64,000 nucleotides of DNA from Ailanthus altissimus. Lineage: Eukaryota; Streptophyta; Magnoliopsida; Sapindales; Simaroubaceae. The position numbers and the translations under genes were made by a program. Of this stretch, positions 50,301 to 61,616 are shown piece after piece (positions within the stretch are counted from its first letter, which is position 1; each line of letters begins with the position of its first letter). The stretch lies in contig OX327706.1 in assembly GCA_946807835.1 (NCBI GenBank), positions 20,945,001 to 21,009,000 of the forward strand, in the 5' to 3' direction. The notes beneath the pieces were generated by a model. It saw nothing but the letters and a program-made list of their open reading frames with translations, did no database searches and had not been told where the DNA came from.

Positions 50301-53300
50301 TATTCCGGTTTTTGGCTATTTTTTGAGTTTTTTTATTTTAAATTGTAGGCTTTTTTAATTTATTTGTCTAAATAATTTAGTAGATAATTTTTTGACCTAA
50401 TTTTTGGGTCTATTTCATATTAACATAATTACAATTTGCTTTATTTGATATAAATTTAAACTTTTTATTTATTAATAATATACTAATTTCTAACAATATC
50501 CATAAAATAAAATTCTCCTATTTAATGAAATTATAATTAGGGTTTTTTTCAATTTTTTATTTTAATAGTGAGCGAGTGAAATTGTGTATGGGTAAATATA
50601 TGTTTGTATTTTCAAACCCCTAATTATTTAGTGCCACGTGGCAATGTAATTAAAATTTACCCAAAAAAACCCGGTTTTTTGATTCGGTTATATTTTTGGG
50701 AAAACCGAACTGTCTAGTTCGGTTTTCCCAAAAATATAACCAAACCATTTTTTTTGGGCAAGAAAAAACCAAACCGAACCAACCGGCCGGTTCGGTTCGG
50801 TTCGGTTCTGTTTTTTTTTGCCCACCCTTGAGTGACTCAAGTGAGTTTAGCCTTATAATTGATTTTCTCCTAAGTCCAATTTTTGGAGGTTCATTTGGAT
50901 TTTAAGGTTTCTAATATTTAACAGTTCTATGATTTTAATTTTTATTGAGAATCCACATACTTATAATATAGATTGATAACTTTGCTGGTTAATATTACTT
51001 TGAGTTGATTTCAGTATCTCAAGACAAAATGAGTTTATTATGAAGTGTGCCCTAAGCCAAATTTTCCACTTTAATTAACCAATTTACAGTTTTTGATATT
51101 ATGTGGCAAAATGGATAAGGACGATGTGTGAATCAGATGAAATATATATATTTTTTTTGTATTATTACTATGGAACTTTATGAGTTTGTATTGGTGATGG
51201 ACAAAATCATCCATCTTCCTTTCATTGTTTTTTTAATGTCATTATTTTAGACACTGCGAGTGTTTATCTTTCATGTGAATTTATTTCACCAGATTTTTCC
51301 TTGTTTCATGCAGAGCTGTGGTAGAACATAGTATAGGGAAAGACCTTCCTTCTGTTACCATTGAAAATTTTGAATACTTTCCTGGTAGAGGTCTCACAGC
51401 AACTGTGAATGGCATTGAGGTACTGTTTTCTGTAATAGTGTATAGCGTTATGGTACCTTAAATCCTTTTTGCTTATTAAGCAACATGCAATTAACATGTG
51501 GCAAAAAAGGGGACCTCAGTACAACAAATTTTTTGTCTTCCTGCATCTTAGATTCATAAAATTTCTATTTGAACAAAAATATTCATGCACAAGGATCTGT
51601 ACAAATGAAAGAATATCTATTCAGCACACATGCAATAACAAATAATAAATATAAATATTTTTAAAACTTCTCTTGCAAGGAGACTGTTTGAACTTCAGAT
51701 TTTATTTCATTCGACTTGTCATCTGTAAATGTGATATAACTTCTCAAAGTGTTTAAATGCCATCCATCCTTACATTAGCTAAATTATTCCAAGGGGGCAT
51801 CTAAGTACACTTTATATAGCTCATTCAAGCATTTTGTTTGTTCCTCATGATCTTATTTGAGGCGTCCTTTTGGCCTGAAAAATATGTGAATTACAACTTT
51901 TTGTGCTTTGTTATAGTCAGGAGTTGGAGGGGGTAAGTTGTTGACAGCATCTCTTGGTTCTGTGGAGTTCATCACTTCTCTTTGTAAATCTGAAGATGAA
52001 TCAAGAAAGATCAATGAAGCTGTTAACACTTCTTCTTACGGGAGTGACTTTGTCCATGCTGCTCTTTCTGTTAATGAAAAGGTGTGATGCTCCATCCTGC
52101 TAATTTAGTTCACCTAATTCAAAAAATAAAAATCTGCAAGTTAAAGAAAGCATGCATATCTTGTGCATACCCTGCCTGTGTGACTTGCACTCCTTTGTTG
52201 GTTTTGGATGATTTTGCACTTTTGGAAGGACCTTTAAAATGTCAATGTATGCACCATAAATTTGTAGTTTACTTCTCTCATAACACCACTTCATTCTACA
52301 AGGTCACGTATTTAACGAATCACTTCTTCTCTAGAATTGAAATTATGTTGTCAATGATTCTTTGTAGGTAACATTAATTCACCTCGAGGATAGGCCTCGC
52401 CCAGGAGTTTCAGATGCTATAGTGGAACTAAAAGATCTAGGAAGATTGCATGCGATGATGTTAACTGGTGACCATGAATCCAGTGCTCGGAGAGTTGCTA
52501 ATGCTGTTGGTATCAATGAAGTTTACTGCAGCCTGAAGCCTGAGGATAAGCTCAATCATGTGAAGAATATCTCCAGGGATATGGGTGAGCTACTGAGCTC
52601 CAAACATGACTCAAGATGATTATCATTTTTATCACTATCTTTTGCCTGCCTCGGATTAATAAGCACTATATTTATGGTATCAATTCATAACATGTCTTGT
52701 GTTTGATGGGATCTCAAGCGTAAGAATTTGGAGCCCAAAAATATTACTCCTATGGTATTCATAGGTTTCTTGTTTACCATTAATTGGATGTTCTTTTGCA
52801 ATTTTAATCTTTTGTCACATAAATTTTACACCCGTTGTATCGCTCAAGCTGGTTTACTAAAAAGATTTTAGGATTTTGTCACAGGGGGAGGTTTGATCAT
52901 GGTTGGCGAAGGCATTAATGATGCACCAGCACTTGCTGCTGCAACTGTCGGAATTGTGCTGGCTCAACGGGCTAGTGCAACTGCTATAGCTGTTGCAGAT
53001 GTCTTGCTGCTGCGGGACAATATCACTGGTATTCCATTCTGTATTGCCAAGTCTCGCCAAACAACTTCCCTGGTACTTGCAAACCATCATTTTGTCATAT
53101 TCTATAGTTACTTTATATGATCTTCTTAATATTGATTCTTTGAGCACATGCCTGCAGGTCAAGCAGAATGTAGCCCTCGCTTTATCCTCTATACTTTTGG
53201 CCTCTCTGCCATCTGTTCTGGGCTTTCTCCCCCTGTGGCTGACGGTAAGAATCAGTCCAAAGATTTGCTTTCTAGACCTCATTCCTTGAAATTATTTGTG

Positions 53301-53724
53301 TTTTGGAGAATTTGACAAAATTAAACAATAGAGCACGTGACATGGCAAAGTGTTAAGTAAAATGATTCCGAACATCATGCCAAGTTTTGGAACCTTAACC
53401 TATTAAGAGCTGACTCCTTGGCATCTCCAAATGAAACTCCTTTCATGATTTAAAGTTTGATTAGGCAACTTTTGTATTCATTTTTGTATTTGGTTTTGAA
53501 CCAAGCTTGTATCTCTATAACTTTTCTATCTTGTATACATGCAGGTTCTTTTACACGAAGGTGGAACTCTTCTTGTTTGCCTCAATTCCATACGCGCTCT
53601 TAACGACCCTACATGGTCCTGGCGACAGGATTTACAGCATTTGGTTGACAAATTTAAATCTAGGCATGCCATAGTGCAGAAACATAACACAAGCTCCAAG
53701 ACCGTCCAGGCTGCACCTTCGTAA
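44356..53724 (+). CDS. HMA1: Chloroplast-envelope heavy-metal P1B-type ATPase, HMA1
   Basis: Thirteen exons give 826 aa: 44356-44859, 45909-46059, 46141-46325, 47162-47308, 47819-48014, 48333-48445, 48860-49101, 51314-51419, 51917-52081, 52368-52584, 52885-53072, 53158-53244, 53545-53724. All are GT-AG and in frame. Residues 1-60 are basic and Ser/Pro-rich, a plausible plastid transit peptide; a His-rich tract follows (about 69-96). There is no HMA domain, as expected for HMA1. Seen: LTGE at 300-303, SPC at 411-413 in membrane helix 6, phosphorylation site DKTGT at 454-458, HP at 509-510, TGDHESS from 636, and hinge GEGINDAP at 683-690 (Glu replaces the usual Asp, as in Arabidopsis HMA1 as I recall it). 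Arabidopsis HMA1 is in the chloroplast envelope and moves Cu/Zn, with Cd and Ca also reported. A second in-frame ATG at 44374 (Met7) may be the true start. Confidence 0.97.
44560..44643 (+). other. His-rich tract of HMA1 (coding)
   Basis: CAT/CAC codons dominate between the transit peptide and the first membrane segment, encoding a mainly His stretch with Asn, Asp and one Arg. It is the probable N-terminal metal-binding region that replaces the HMA domain. The simple codon pattern makes its length likely to vary between alleles. Confidence 0.85.
47392..47575. repeat. 92-bp tandem duplication in HMA1 intron 4
   Basis: CCTCTTTTGAAATCCTT begins at 47392 and again at 47484; both copies continue through AAAAGCTTTTAAAGTTTTTC to GTCAGCTTAT, with minor changes. 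Confidence 0.9.
49627..50830. mobile_element. Non-autonomous hAT-like element in HMA1 intron 7
   Basis: Left end TAAGGCTGGGCACGGTTC, right end GGTTCTG...TGCCCACCCTTG, which are inverted relatives (AGG[C/G]TGGGCA). CCGAACC/GGTTCGG words pack both flanks (49660-49770 and 50690-50815). The AT-rich centre contains a minisatellite. There is no transposase ORF. Flanking bases give only an imperfect duplication (ACTCAA on both sides). It accounts for over half of the 2.2 kb intron. Confidence 0.7.
49844..50310. repeat. Minisatellite of about 116-131 bp units inside the intron element
   Basis: Four copies start with TTACACGTTAYATAAGCCA or a near variant at 49844, 49960, 50090 and 50221. Each continues with CACTAAATTT(G)TT or a near variant, a TATATTAT block, CTTTWAAAAATTAAGTTGAC and ATTATATATT. 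Confidence 0.88.
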
Positions 53725-53922
53725 CCAAACGCTTTATATTCATTTTCTGTTCCTCTTTTCTCCTATTCATTTTGTAGTTAATTGATGCATAAGCAAGCTC
53801 TTGATGATCCTCTTACGCATTTGCAGTGTATACAAAGAGGGGGAAACCCAGATATACTACAGGATCCGTTTTAGGAAGATTTTTTTTGGGTTAAATTTGT
53901 AAGAAGTTGACCTTAACAATCT

Positions 53923-53928
53923 AATAAA
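53923..53928 (+). terminator. Polyadenylation signal of HMA1
   Basis: AATAAA in CTAATAAAAGG, about 200 bases after the stop and after a T-rich run. Confidence 0.55.
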
Positions 53929-53949
53929 AGGTTTTCCCATTCGAGTTTG

Positions 53950-55016
53950 GAAATAGCAATGATGATTTCAGTTGAATATGTACTGGCAACTACTTCATTC
54001 TAGTCATCTCACTAGGAAAATAGCACTTTATGACATAGGTTTTATTTATTTTTCCTCAAGGTTTTGAATATAAACTTGTCTGCGTCGGATAAAGCCTGTT
54101 CTGGCGTCTAATGGTAAGAAGGTGCAAGTTGAAAGTGTGGTGTCAATATCTAATAGCTGTTACTGGAACTTTCGAAGCTAAATATAGTTAAAACAACGGA
54201 AGAAGAGCAGCAAGGAAACATGCACTTTCTCGTCCTTTAAACTGATAACTGCAATACCCACCTTACGAACTAACTTTAGCCTAATCATCACAGTTTTTAA
54301 TTTCGAACTACCCAACAACCACCTTAAATAATGCAGTCGATTCTGTGTCTGCTGGCAGTTGTGTTCATAAATATCTGAGATTTTCTACACGGTTTCTTTA
54401 TTTCCTGAAATCTTTTTCCATTACCAGTACCCCTACCCTAACAGGGTACCCCATTGATATTACCTTGAAAGATAACAGCTTTTAGCTTTTACCCATTATT
54501 TTCAGAAACATTGCTCGTCATCGTATCTTTAGTTTTAGTAAGCCCATAAGTGAAACAGAATTATGAATTTAATTACTCATTGTATATTGTCCTTGATCTG
54601 CAAATCCTTTTTTTTTTTAAGGATCTGCAAATCCTTTAATTCTATCAATTTCAGAGATAAAATTCAAACTTATTTTTAACATTTAACCATAAACACTGAA
54701 AAGCTGAAAATTTTAAATCATTGAGGAATAAGACAACTTGAATTAACATTTCAGGGATTTTTTTTTTTGACTTTAAACTTTTTTTTCTCTGCTTTTGCTT
54801 TTGGTTGCATATTTTCGTGCCCCTAAATTTAATTATTCCCCACTCAATGCTTCCCCTCCTTCATTTTCTTCAATCTAAAGACCACCATCACCCATTACGG
54901 CAGTACTCACTGTACATTCACCAAAATTATTCCCCTTAAACAAAAGAGAGAAAACGAAAGCCCAGTTTTATCTCTCTTCATTTCATTAACTAACTAACCC
55001 ATTAACCTTTTAACTG
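53950..55016. other. Intergenic region between convergent HMA1 and MYB genes
   Basis: Contains both 3' flanks. A short direct repeat GATCTGCAAATCCTTT brackets a T run at 54595-54640. No other gene is seen. Confidence 0.6.
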
Positions 55017-55946
55017 TTAACCAATCCTCTGCATAGCAACATTCCTATAAACCCCATCCCCACTGCCCTGATAACACGCGCCACTCCTCTGCTGCTCAAG
55101 CGCCGCCATGTATGTCCTCACCTCCTGCCTTATCATTTCCTGCATCACCGTCATAAACTCCGCACTAAACCCAAAAATCCCCTTCGACCCACCACCACTT
55201 TCACTGCTCCCCGCACCCGGCATCAAAGCCTTTGTTGTATTCACTCCTTGAGCTGTCTCGGACGCTTTGATCGAAACTTCCGAGGAATCGGCACCAGGAA
55301 GTGACAGACTCAGTGAAGTCGGGGGATCGTTAGAGGATGACATCGTTTCCGGCACCATGTTAACGTCAACATTAACGCCGCCAGATCTCGCCACGGGTTT
55401 GTATATATTATAACTAGATGACAAACCAGGCGCGCTAGAGTCGCTGACGTCAGATCCCGAGGGGCTACCCGGGCTCATATAAAGCCCCGTGGCCACGGGC
55501 AAACCCGATCCTGCACTCACCGATCTCTTCAACGGTTGCTGCTGTATATCATCCCCATCGTACCCCGCACAGTTCCCGGAATTACCGCTATCTGCCATTA
55601 TCGAGGAGCACTTGCGTTTGAGCGTTGAGTTCCAGTGGTTCTTAATCGCGTTGTCGGTACGGCCGTTGAGCAGGCGTGCGATGGTGGCCCACTTGTTGCC
55701 GAAGCGCGCGTGGGCGCGTATGATCATCTCGTCCTCCTCGGGGGTGAAGGCGCGGTGCTCGACTTGCGGGGACAGCTGGTTGCACCACCGGAGCCGGCAA
55801 GACTTGCCGGATCTTCCGGGGATCGATTTGCTGATAAGAGACCAGTTTCTGGGCCCGTGTTTTTGAACCAGCTGTTGTAACAAGTCGTCCTCCTCGGGGC
55901 TCCAAGGACCCTTAATCCGATCCACTTCTTTTCTATTAAACGCCAT
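55017..55946 (-). CDS. MYB73: R2R3-MYB transcription factor, subgroup 22 (MYB44/70/73/77 type)
   Basis: Single exon, 309 aa, from ATG at 55946 (context TTTTAATGGCG); a longer frame only adds codons back to a TTG. R2 spans about residues 10-60 (Trp15, 35, 54) and R3 about 62-112 (Phe67, Trp86, 105). [35 protein letters not shown] and [15 protein letters not shown] are diagnostic for subgroup 22. The C-terminus has [19 protein letters not shown] and an EAR-type repressor motif TSLSLSLPG, then a conserved [21 protein letters not shown] helix. These nuclear proteins act in ABA, auxin and stress responses and interact with PYR/PYL receptors in Arabidopsis. The exact orthologue among MYB44/70/73/77 is inferred from neighbours, not from a tree. 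Confidence 0.95.
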   Translation of the reverse strand: MAFNRKEVDRIKGPWSPEEDDLLQQLVQKHGPRNWSLISKSIPGRSGKSCRLRWCNQLSPQVEHRAFTPEEDEMIIRAHARFGNKWATIARLLNGRTDNAIKNHWNSTLKRKCSSIMADSGNSGNCAGYDGDDIQQQPLKRSVSAGSGLPVATGLYMSPGSPSGSDVSDSSAPGLSSSYNIYKPVARSGGVNVDVNMVPETMSSSNDPPTSLSLSLPGADSSEVSIKASETAQGVNTTKALMPGAGSSESGGGSKGIFGFSAEFMTVMQEMIRQEVRTYMAALEQQRSGACYQGSGDGVYRNVAMQRIG

Positions 55947-56107
55947 TAAAATGACTCGCAATTTTTTTTTTTTCTATTTTTGTGAATGATTGGCGATTAT
56001 GTAAAGAAGATTGAGAATGAGTTTTGAGATTCAATTTCTGAGAAAGAGGAGATTTGTTTGAAGTGAAGATGACCACCAGACCAAGGCTAATGAGATGGGA
56101 AAGAAGG

Positions 56108-56119
56108 GGATATATAAAG
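56108..56119 (-). promoter_or_regulatory. TATA box of the MYB gene
   Basis: Read on the minus strand: CTTTATATATCC, about 165 bases upstream of the ATG. Confidence 0.6.
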
Positions 56120-58079
56120 GTAAGAAGGGTGACCTGCTAAGACGGTGGGGATTAGGGTGAGGGAGATTTGTGGGGAACCGGTTATTGGAGGTAAACGGTT
56201 GTGTGCTTCGGGGTTTGGGATACAGCTGGAAATGTACACGCGTTGAGGTTCAGTTGCACTGATTTACATGAGTCGCTCTCTCTTAAAATCTCCCTGCTTT
56301 TCCTTTTAATTTGGTTTTTCATCTCTTTGTGTGGACTCTCTCGTCAAGGAGCGTCTATCCTACTCTCCTTTCTTTCGCCCTTTTTATAGAATGTGTTCAT
56401 TACATGGAGCGCGAATATTGGTAAGCTAATTGATATTTTTCCCCTTTTCATTTTGAAATTTAGCTTAAATTTGACTTGGAGCGTCCATAATATTAAAGAA
56501 TGAAACATTATAAATTCTTTTATAATTTCAAAAATACTTAACATCATCTCTTCATCAAAGGAGTTACTAATTTATTATTTAAAAATTAAATAATTTAACA
56601 AATCAAACATGTTTGCATTTCACTCAATTTTAGAGAAGATGGGTAAAAGTTTCCTAACATTAAATGCATGAAATCATGAAAATTTTGTAATTTTAATCTC
56701 ATCTCTTATTACAATTTGTCCACTGTATGTTATGTTCAAATGGGTATTGCATTTTGCATCCAATCTTAAATTATTTAATTCTATTAATAAAATACTTCAA
56801 AATAACGTAAGAAATTTGAATTTGACTTTTATTGTCAAATTTTTTTTAAAAAAAAAATCTACTCCGGTTTCTTCTTTTAAGAAAGGCTTGAAGTTGGTTC
56901 AAGTGCGGAGAGGTGTTGATTACGCTCCTCGTAGGAGCGTATGATACGGTTTACAAAATCTCGCACATAAAAAAAAAAATTCTCAAAAATATTTTCTTCC
57001 CTTCCTGTTCTGGAAGTTATAGAGACAAATCAAAGGCTGAGAAGTGAGAACCATAATTAAATAATAATAATAATAACAGAATTTTTTTTTAATATCTGAG
57101 GATAAAGACGATAACGGTTGGGTAAGGTTTGATTTGAGTCTTGAGTTTGACTGAGGACGCCAGCCTGTATAGCATTTTATGGAAGATTTTTCTTTTTTTT
57201 TAAAAAAAAAATTATATAATTTTTTTATTAAAAAAAGGAAGAGGAAGCACCGAATTGCTGAGTTGGCACAAAAGTACAAATAGCGGTCGCCGAATCGGAG
57301 CGCGAATCATTACTGCTTTCCTGCCAAGCCAGCCTGTAAACCTGCCACGATCTTAACGGCCTCACCACCGCCTCGTGTCGGTCATCCACCCCTTTCCTAG
57401 GCAAGCAAAGACCCGTGGCTTCCGGTCTTCGCTACCCTTTACCTGTACGAAACCGGTGAACCATATCCTTAGTGCACACGCTCCCAGACACTGGGGACCT
57501 TCCTCCACAGTTTCCTAATCCAAATTTTAAAACCTAAATTAAAAAATTTAGAAATAATTTTGGTCATTAATATTATTTAGAAATTGATTATTTAGAAATA
57601 AATTAAAAAGATACGGTCGACAGAACCGTATCCGTTTCTGTTACTCGTACATGGTACCTACTACCTAATGCCTGATGGTTGGTGTGATGGGGTTTTTTCT
57701 TTTTCCCCAGTCGGTGGTAGGTAACAGTAACATGGGAGATCTTGTGATAATAAATTTAACTGCGAAGTAGACTTGTCGAAACTTGCAATTGCTTATTTAT
57801 TTTTACGTGAAAAAGGAAAGTGTACGCATCTGTTTTATTACCTTTTATGCTTCTTATTATTGAAAATGGAAAAGTTCATTGATACAAAAATGGTATAACT
57901 AACCTCTGTTGTTCATATGTTCAATTTTAAAGGGTAATATCTTTTTTTTTTAAAAAAATTATATATTTTAATTTTAATCTTAATATTTCTTTAACATACG
58001 ATTAGTTTTTATAATTTTTAAAATTATAACATATATACATTTTGATTTCAAATTTTTTAGTTTTAAAAATTTTTTAACT
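56120..58079. other. MYB upstream region and intergenic DNA
   Basis: No further gene is supported. A GC-richer stretch at 57275-57510 stands out (GCGGTCGCCGAATCGGAGCG and neighbours) but has no open frame of note. AT-rich DNA surrounds it. Confidence 0.5.
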
Positions 58080-58565
58080 TTTAAAATACGTAAATTTTTA
58101 TTTCAATTAAGATTAGAATTAATAAATACGAAATAACTTTATATAAACCCTTTAATTTACAAATCAAGTATTAAGAGAGATTGTAAGAGAGTAAAAAATT
58201 AGGTATACACTATGTACTTGTGTGCGCTAGAATGCAATCGTTGTTTGAGTATTCATTGTTCATGTGAAAGTAAGGGTATACTAAATATTAGATCATTTTG
58301 AGTGTTTTTCATTGTATTTTCTTGTAAATTCTCTAAGGAGTTAATATGAGAGGTTAAGATTCTTGAATCCACCATGGATGTAGGTAATTGGCCAAACTAT
58401 GTAAGTGATTGCGTTGTACTCTTTATTATTTGCTTTACATTTTTACTATTTTTGCTTGATATTTTGATTATTTCGCTGCGCGAAAAAAGTTAGGGTTAAA
58501 GGTTGAATTTTGTTAGGATTTTTCACTTTAACAAACTCATAGGGAGAATGGCGATTCCTATAACA
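58080..58565 (+). repeat. 5' LTR of the Copia element (5'-truncated)
   Basis: Matches solo LTR A from the zone before its TATA box (CTTTATATAAACC near 58138) to the end ...GGGAGAATGGCGATTCCTATAACA. Its first third, present in the 3' LTR, is missing. Confidence 0.8.
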
Positions 58566-60022
58566 AACTCGTATTATAGCAAAGGTTCGATAATACACAT
58601 CATTGGCATTTACATGGCTATGATCAAGCAAGAAATATAGAAGTTTAATGGGATGAATGACTTCAATCTTTGGAGGAAGAATGTTATAGCTCTATTAGTG
58701 AAGGAAGGGCTAGACTCAGCCTTAGAGGAAGTTAATTTCTCAATTAGCAACGGGACGACAACTTCAAAGTCCGAGGAGAAAGATTGGGACACAATTCAAA
58801 AAAAATGTTCACAACACCATAATCTTAGCGTTGAGCGATGAAGTATTAAGGGAAGTTGGTGATGAAGAAACCACTTTGGGGCTATAGAAGAGACTTGATA
58901 CATTATACATAAAAAAGTCTCTTACAAATAGACTTCTTATGAAGAAAAAGCCACATTAGTTAAATATGCACGATGGATCTTCGTTGAGAGCTCACATTGA
59001 CAAGTTCAACAAAATCATCATAAGTTTTGAGCAATTGTGCATCAAGACTGAGGATAAAGACAATACCATAATCCTATTAAGTTCGTTGCATAAGAGCTAT
59101 GAGAACTTTTGAATACATTGTTGTATGGTAATGAGTCATTAACGATGAATGGTGTCAATGCACCATTGAACTCAAAAGAATTGACAAAGAGATCTAAATT
59201 CGAGAATAGAGCAGCGTTGCTTGTACAACGGAAGAAAAGCAACTAATCAAGAAGGAAATCCAGGAACTGTTTCTTTTGTTTTAAAGAATGACACTTTATG
59301 AAAGATTGCCCTAAATTAAAAGGCCAAGATGGATGTGCTGCTATCAGTAATCTTTGAGAATATATCAAAGTTGTAGACATATTGGTAGCCTAAAGGAAAA
59401 AGTACTCTAGAAAATAGATACTAGATTTGAGGTGTAGCATCCATATGTGTCCTGATAGATCATTGTTTACCAACTACAAAGTCACAAAAAGGTAAAGCTC
59501 TTATAGGGAATGACATGACTTGTGAGATTATTGGAGTTTGTGACATAAGGCTGAGGATGCAATATAGAGAAACTAGAGACTTACATGGTGTAAGGTATGT
59601 TCCTAATCTAAGGAGAAAATTAATATCCCTAGACAAGCTCGGTGAGAAGGGGTATTAATTAAAGCGAAAAAGAAAAAACTGAGAATAGAAAAATGATCTA
59701 TAAGGTTTGATGGTGAGAAGCACAATGAGGGCTCTATGTGCTTAAAGGGATGGCCATGAGTGGCCCAACGTGTGATGTTGAGATAATTCAGACCACTAGA
59801 CGACATTCAACTTGTGCTCACTGAGGTAATGAGTGTCAGAAAGAAGTGCAACGCATCAATACTCTATCAATGTACATAAATGTCTTTAGAGACAAAAGTC
59901 ACTAGCCATGTCCAGTTAAGTCTTTGTGGAGACTTAACTGGACTCAACTTTAGGTGATAGAGTACTAGTGTGGATCAGATCTAGAAGTCTTATTATATTG
60001 AGATTTTGAATGAATGAATGGT

Positions 60023-60705
60023 TTATTGGAGATTTGGTGATTCAACAATATTGTTTAGACAAGAATTGTGAAGAATATAAAAAACGAGAGTCACAAGAAG
60101 TCAAAAATATGTGGGACACGCATGAGGAAGTCTATGATATATGGGATATAAATAGAGAAACGAAATGGGATTCGAAGATGCGAAATGAGGTGAGAAAAAT
60201 GAGGACCGGTAGTCCAGGCTGCAGCGACGCAACGCTAGAAACTCGTAGGTACAGCCCCATGGTGCCAGAGCGAGAAAAGTTCATTTTGGCTTCGGACTTT
60301 TAAGTTTTATAGAGTTTTAGACTTCTAAAACACGTGGACTCTTATGAGAGAGAATAGCTAAGTAGACACTAAGTGCTTGTGTGCGCTACAGTGCAACCGT
60401 TGTTTTAGTATTCATTGTTCATTAGAGAGTAAGGGTACACTAAACATTACATACTTTTGAGTGTTCTTCATTGTATTTTCTTGTAAATTCTCTAGGAAGT
60501 TAATAAGAGAGGTTAAGATCCTTGAATCTACCGTAGACGTAAGCAATTGGGTGAACCACGTAAATGATGGCATTGTACTCTTTATTATCCGTTTTACGTT
60601 CTTGTTATTTTTGCTTGATATTTTGATATTCCACTATACAAAAAAGTTAGGTTTAAGGTTGAATTTGATTAGGGTTCTTCACTTTAACTTAGGTTTAAGG
60701 TTGGA
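60023..60705 (+). repeat. 3' LTR of the Copia element (with internal deletion)
   Basis: Starts TTATTGGAGATTTGGTGATTC, matching LTR A's start TGTTGGAAAATTGGTGATTC. Near 60340-60350 it jumps from GTGGACTCTTA straight to GAGAGAGAA, losing the TATA-box segment that both LTR A and the 5' LTR keep. The end is eroded. The ORF at 60010-60303 is only LTR sequence. Confidence 0.8.
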
Positions 60706-60708
60706 GGA

Positions 60709-60755
60709 ATTGTACCATTAAGACAATTCCTAATTTTATGTCTTAATGGTACAAT
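60709..60755. repeat. Perfect 16-bp inverted repeat (hairpin) after the 3' LTR
   Basis: ATTGTACCATTAAGAC at 60709-60724 and its exact reverse complement at 60740-60755, with a 15-nt loop. No transposon ends or coding sequence adjoin it. Confidence 0.9.
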
Positions 60756-60779
60756 AGTTTTTTGGAGATTTTTTTAAAA

Positions 60780-61390
60780 AATATTTTACCTCTGCTAATA
60801 AAAGTTTAAATTTGAATTTTTGAAAGTATAATTTTTTTTAACTTTTTATATATTTGTATAATATCACAAACACTCTAATAATATTTTTCTTAAGTTCATG
60901 GTGTTTCTTTAAGTATAATTAAAAAAAAAACTTATTCAACTAACTTAGTTTTATTATTGTCATAGAAGTTATTATATATTGATATCTCTAGAATCATATC
61001 TTTACAAGATTTTTTTATCAATTTTTTTGTTTTAATTTTATTTTATTTTTAAATTTTTACACCAAATATAATAATTTATTTTATTCATTCATTGATTACT
61101 ATATATTAACTTTACTTAAATTATTATATTTTGAGAGATTAAATTTAAAGAAATATATGATAAATTTAAGCTTATGAATAAAAAAAAATTAATTTGTTTA
61201 GAATTTGGACATGAGTTTTATTAAGTATTCATTTTGATAATTTAATAATAGATAAATACTTTTAACCATATATAACAAAATGATCTAATACTTTAAAAAA
61301 AAAAATTTAACAACTAAATAATTAATGATTTTTTTTTTTAAGTTCTACTTCTAAAAGTTATATTAGAAAATCCTAATCTAACGAGCCCTT
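60780..61390. repeat. AT-rich dispersed repeat, second copy
   Basis: Diverged relative of 15550-16300 in the same orientation and block order. The end adjoins the tandem duplication below. Confidence 0.5.
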
Positions 61391-61616
61391 GTTCTACCTT
61401 ACCATAGAGTAGACACATATTCTAAAATAAAATTAATAACTCTAAGAATGATTAAAATTAACAAATCACCTATTTTAAAAATTCTACTTTTAAAAATTAT
61501 ATTAGAAAATCCTAATCTAACGAGCCCTTATTCTACCTTACCATAGAGTAGACACATATTCTAAAAAAAAATTAATAACTTTGAGAATGATTAAAATTAA
61601 CAAATCACCTACTTCA
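61343..61616. repeat. 139-bp tandem duplication
   Basis: Two copies starting TTCTACTT at 61343 and 61482. Both contain ATCCTAATCTAACGAGCCCT and CATAGAGTAGACACATATTC and differ at only about ten positions. Confidence 0.93.

Larger units (their letters stand above)
58080..60705 (+). mobile_element. Defective Ty1/Copia retrotransposon (gag and protease traces; INT/RT/RNase H absent)
   Basis: Two related LTR copies flank 1.46 kb. After the 5' LTR a primer-binding-like ATTATAGCAAAGGTTCG follows. A gag start FNGMNDFNLWRKNVIALL lies at about 58650-58700. A zinc-knuckle remnant (CF..HFMKDCP) is near 59270-59310. A protease-like ILDLRCSIHMCPDRSLFTNY lies near 59420-59475, where active-site DSG reads DLR. 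LRMQYRETRDLHGVRYVPNL with RRKLISLDKLGEKGY follows, a typical Copia pre-integrase segment. Integrase, RT and RNase H are missing, and stops interrupt the rest. It is inert by sequence. Confidence 0.88.

Noticed and set aside
55489..55905. Open frames antisense to or overlapping the MYB gene
   Set aside because: They mirror the codon structure of the MYB DNA-binding domain; only the minus-strand MYB frame has conserved motifs.
55944..55961. Longer N-terminus for the MYB (five extra residues)
   Set aside because: It would start at a TTG; the ATG at 55946 has a good context and matches family N-termini.
60010..60303. 97-codon open frame near the Copia 3' end
   Set aside because: It is entirely 3' LTR sequence, shared with solo LTR A.
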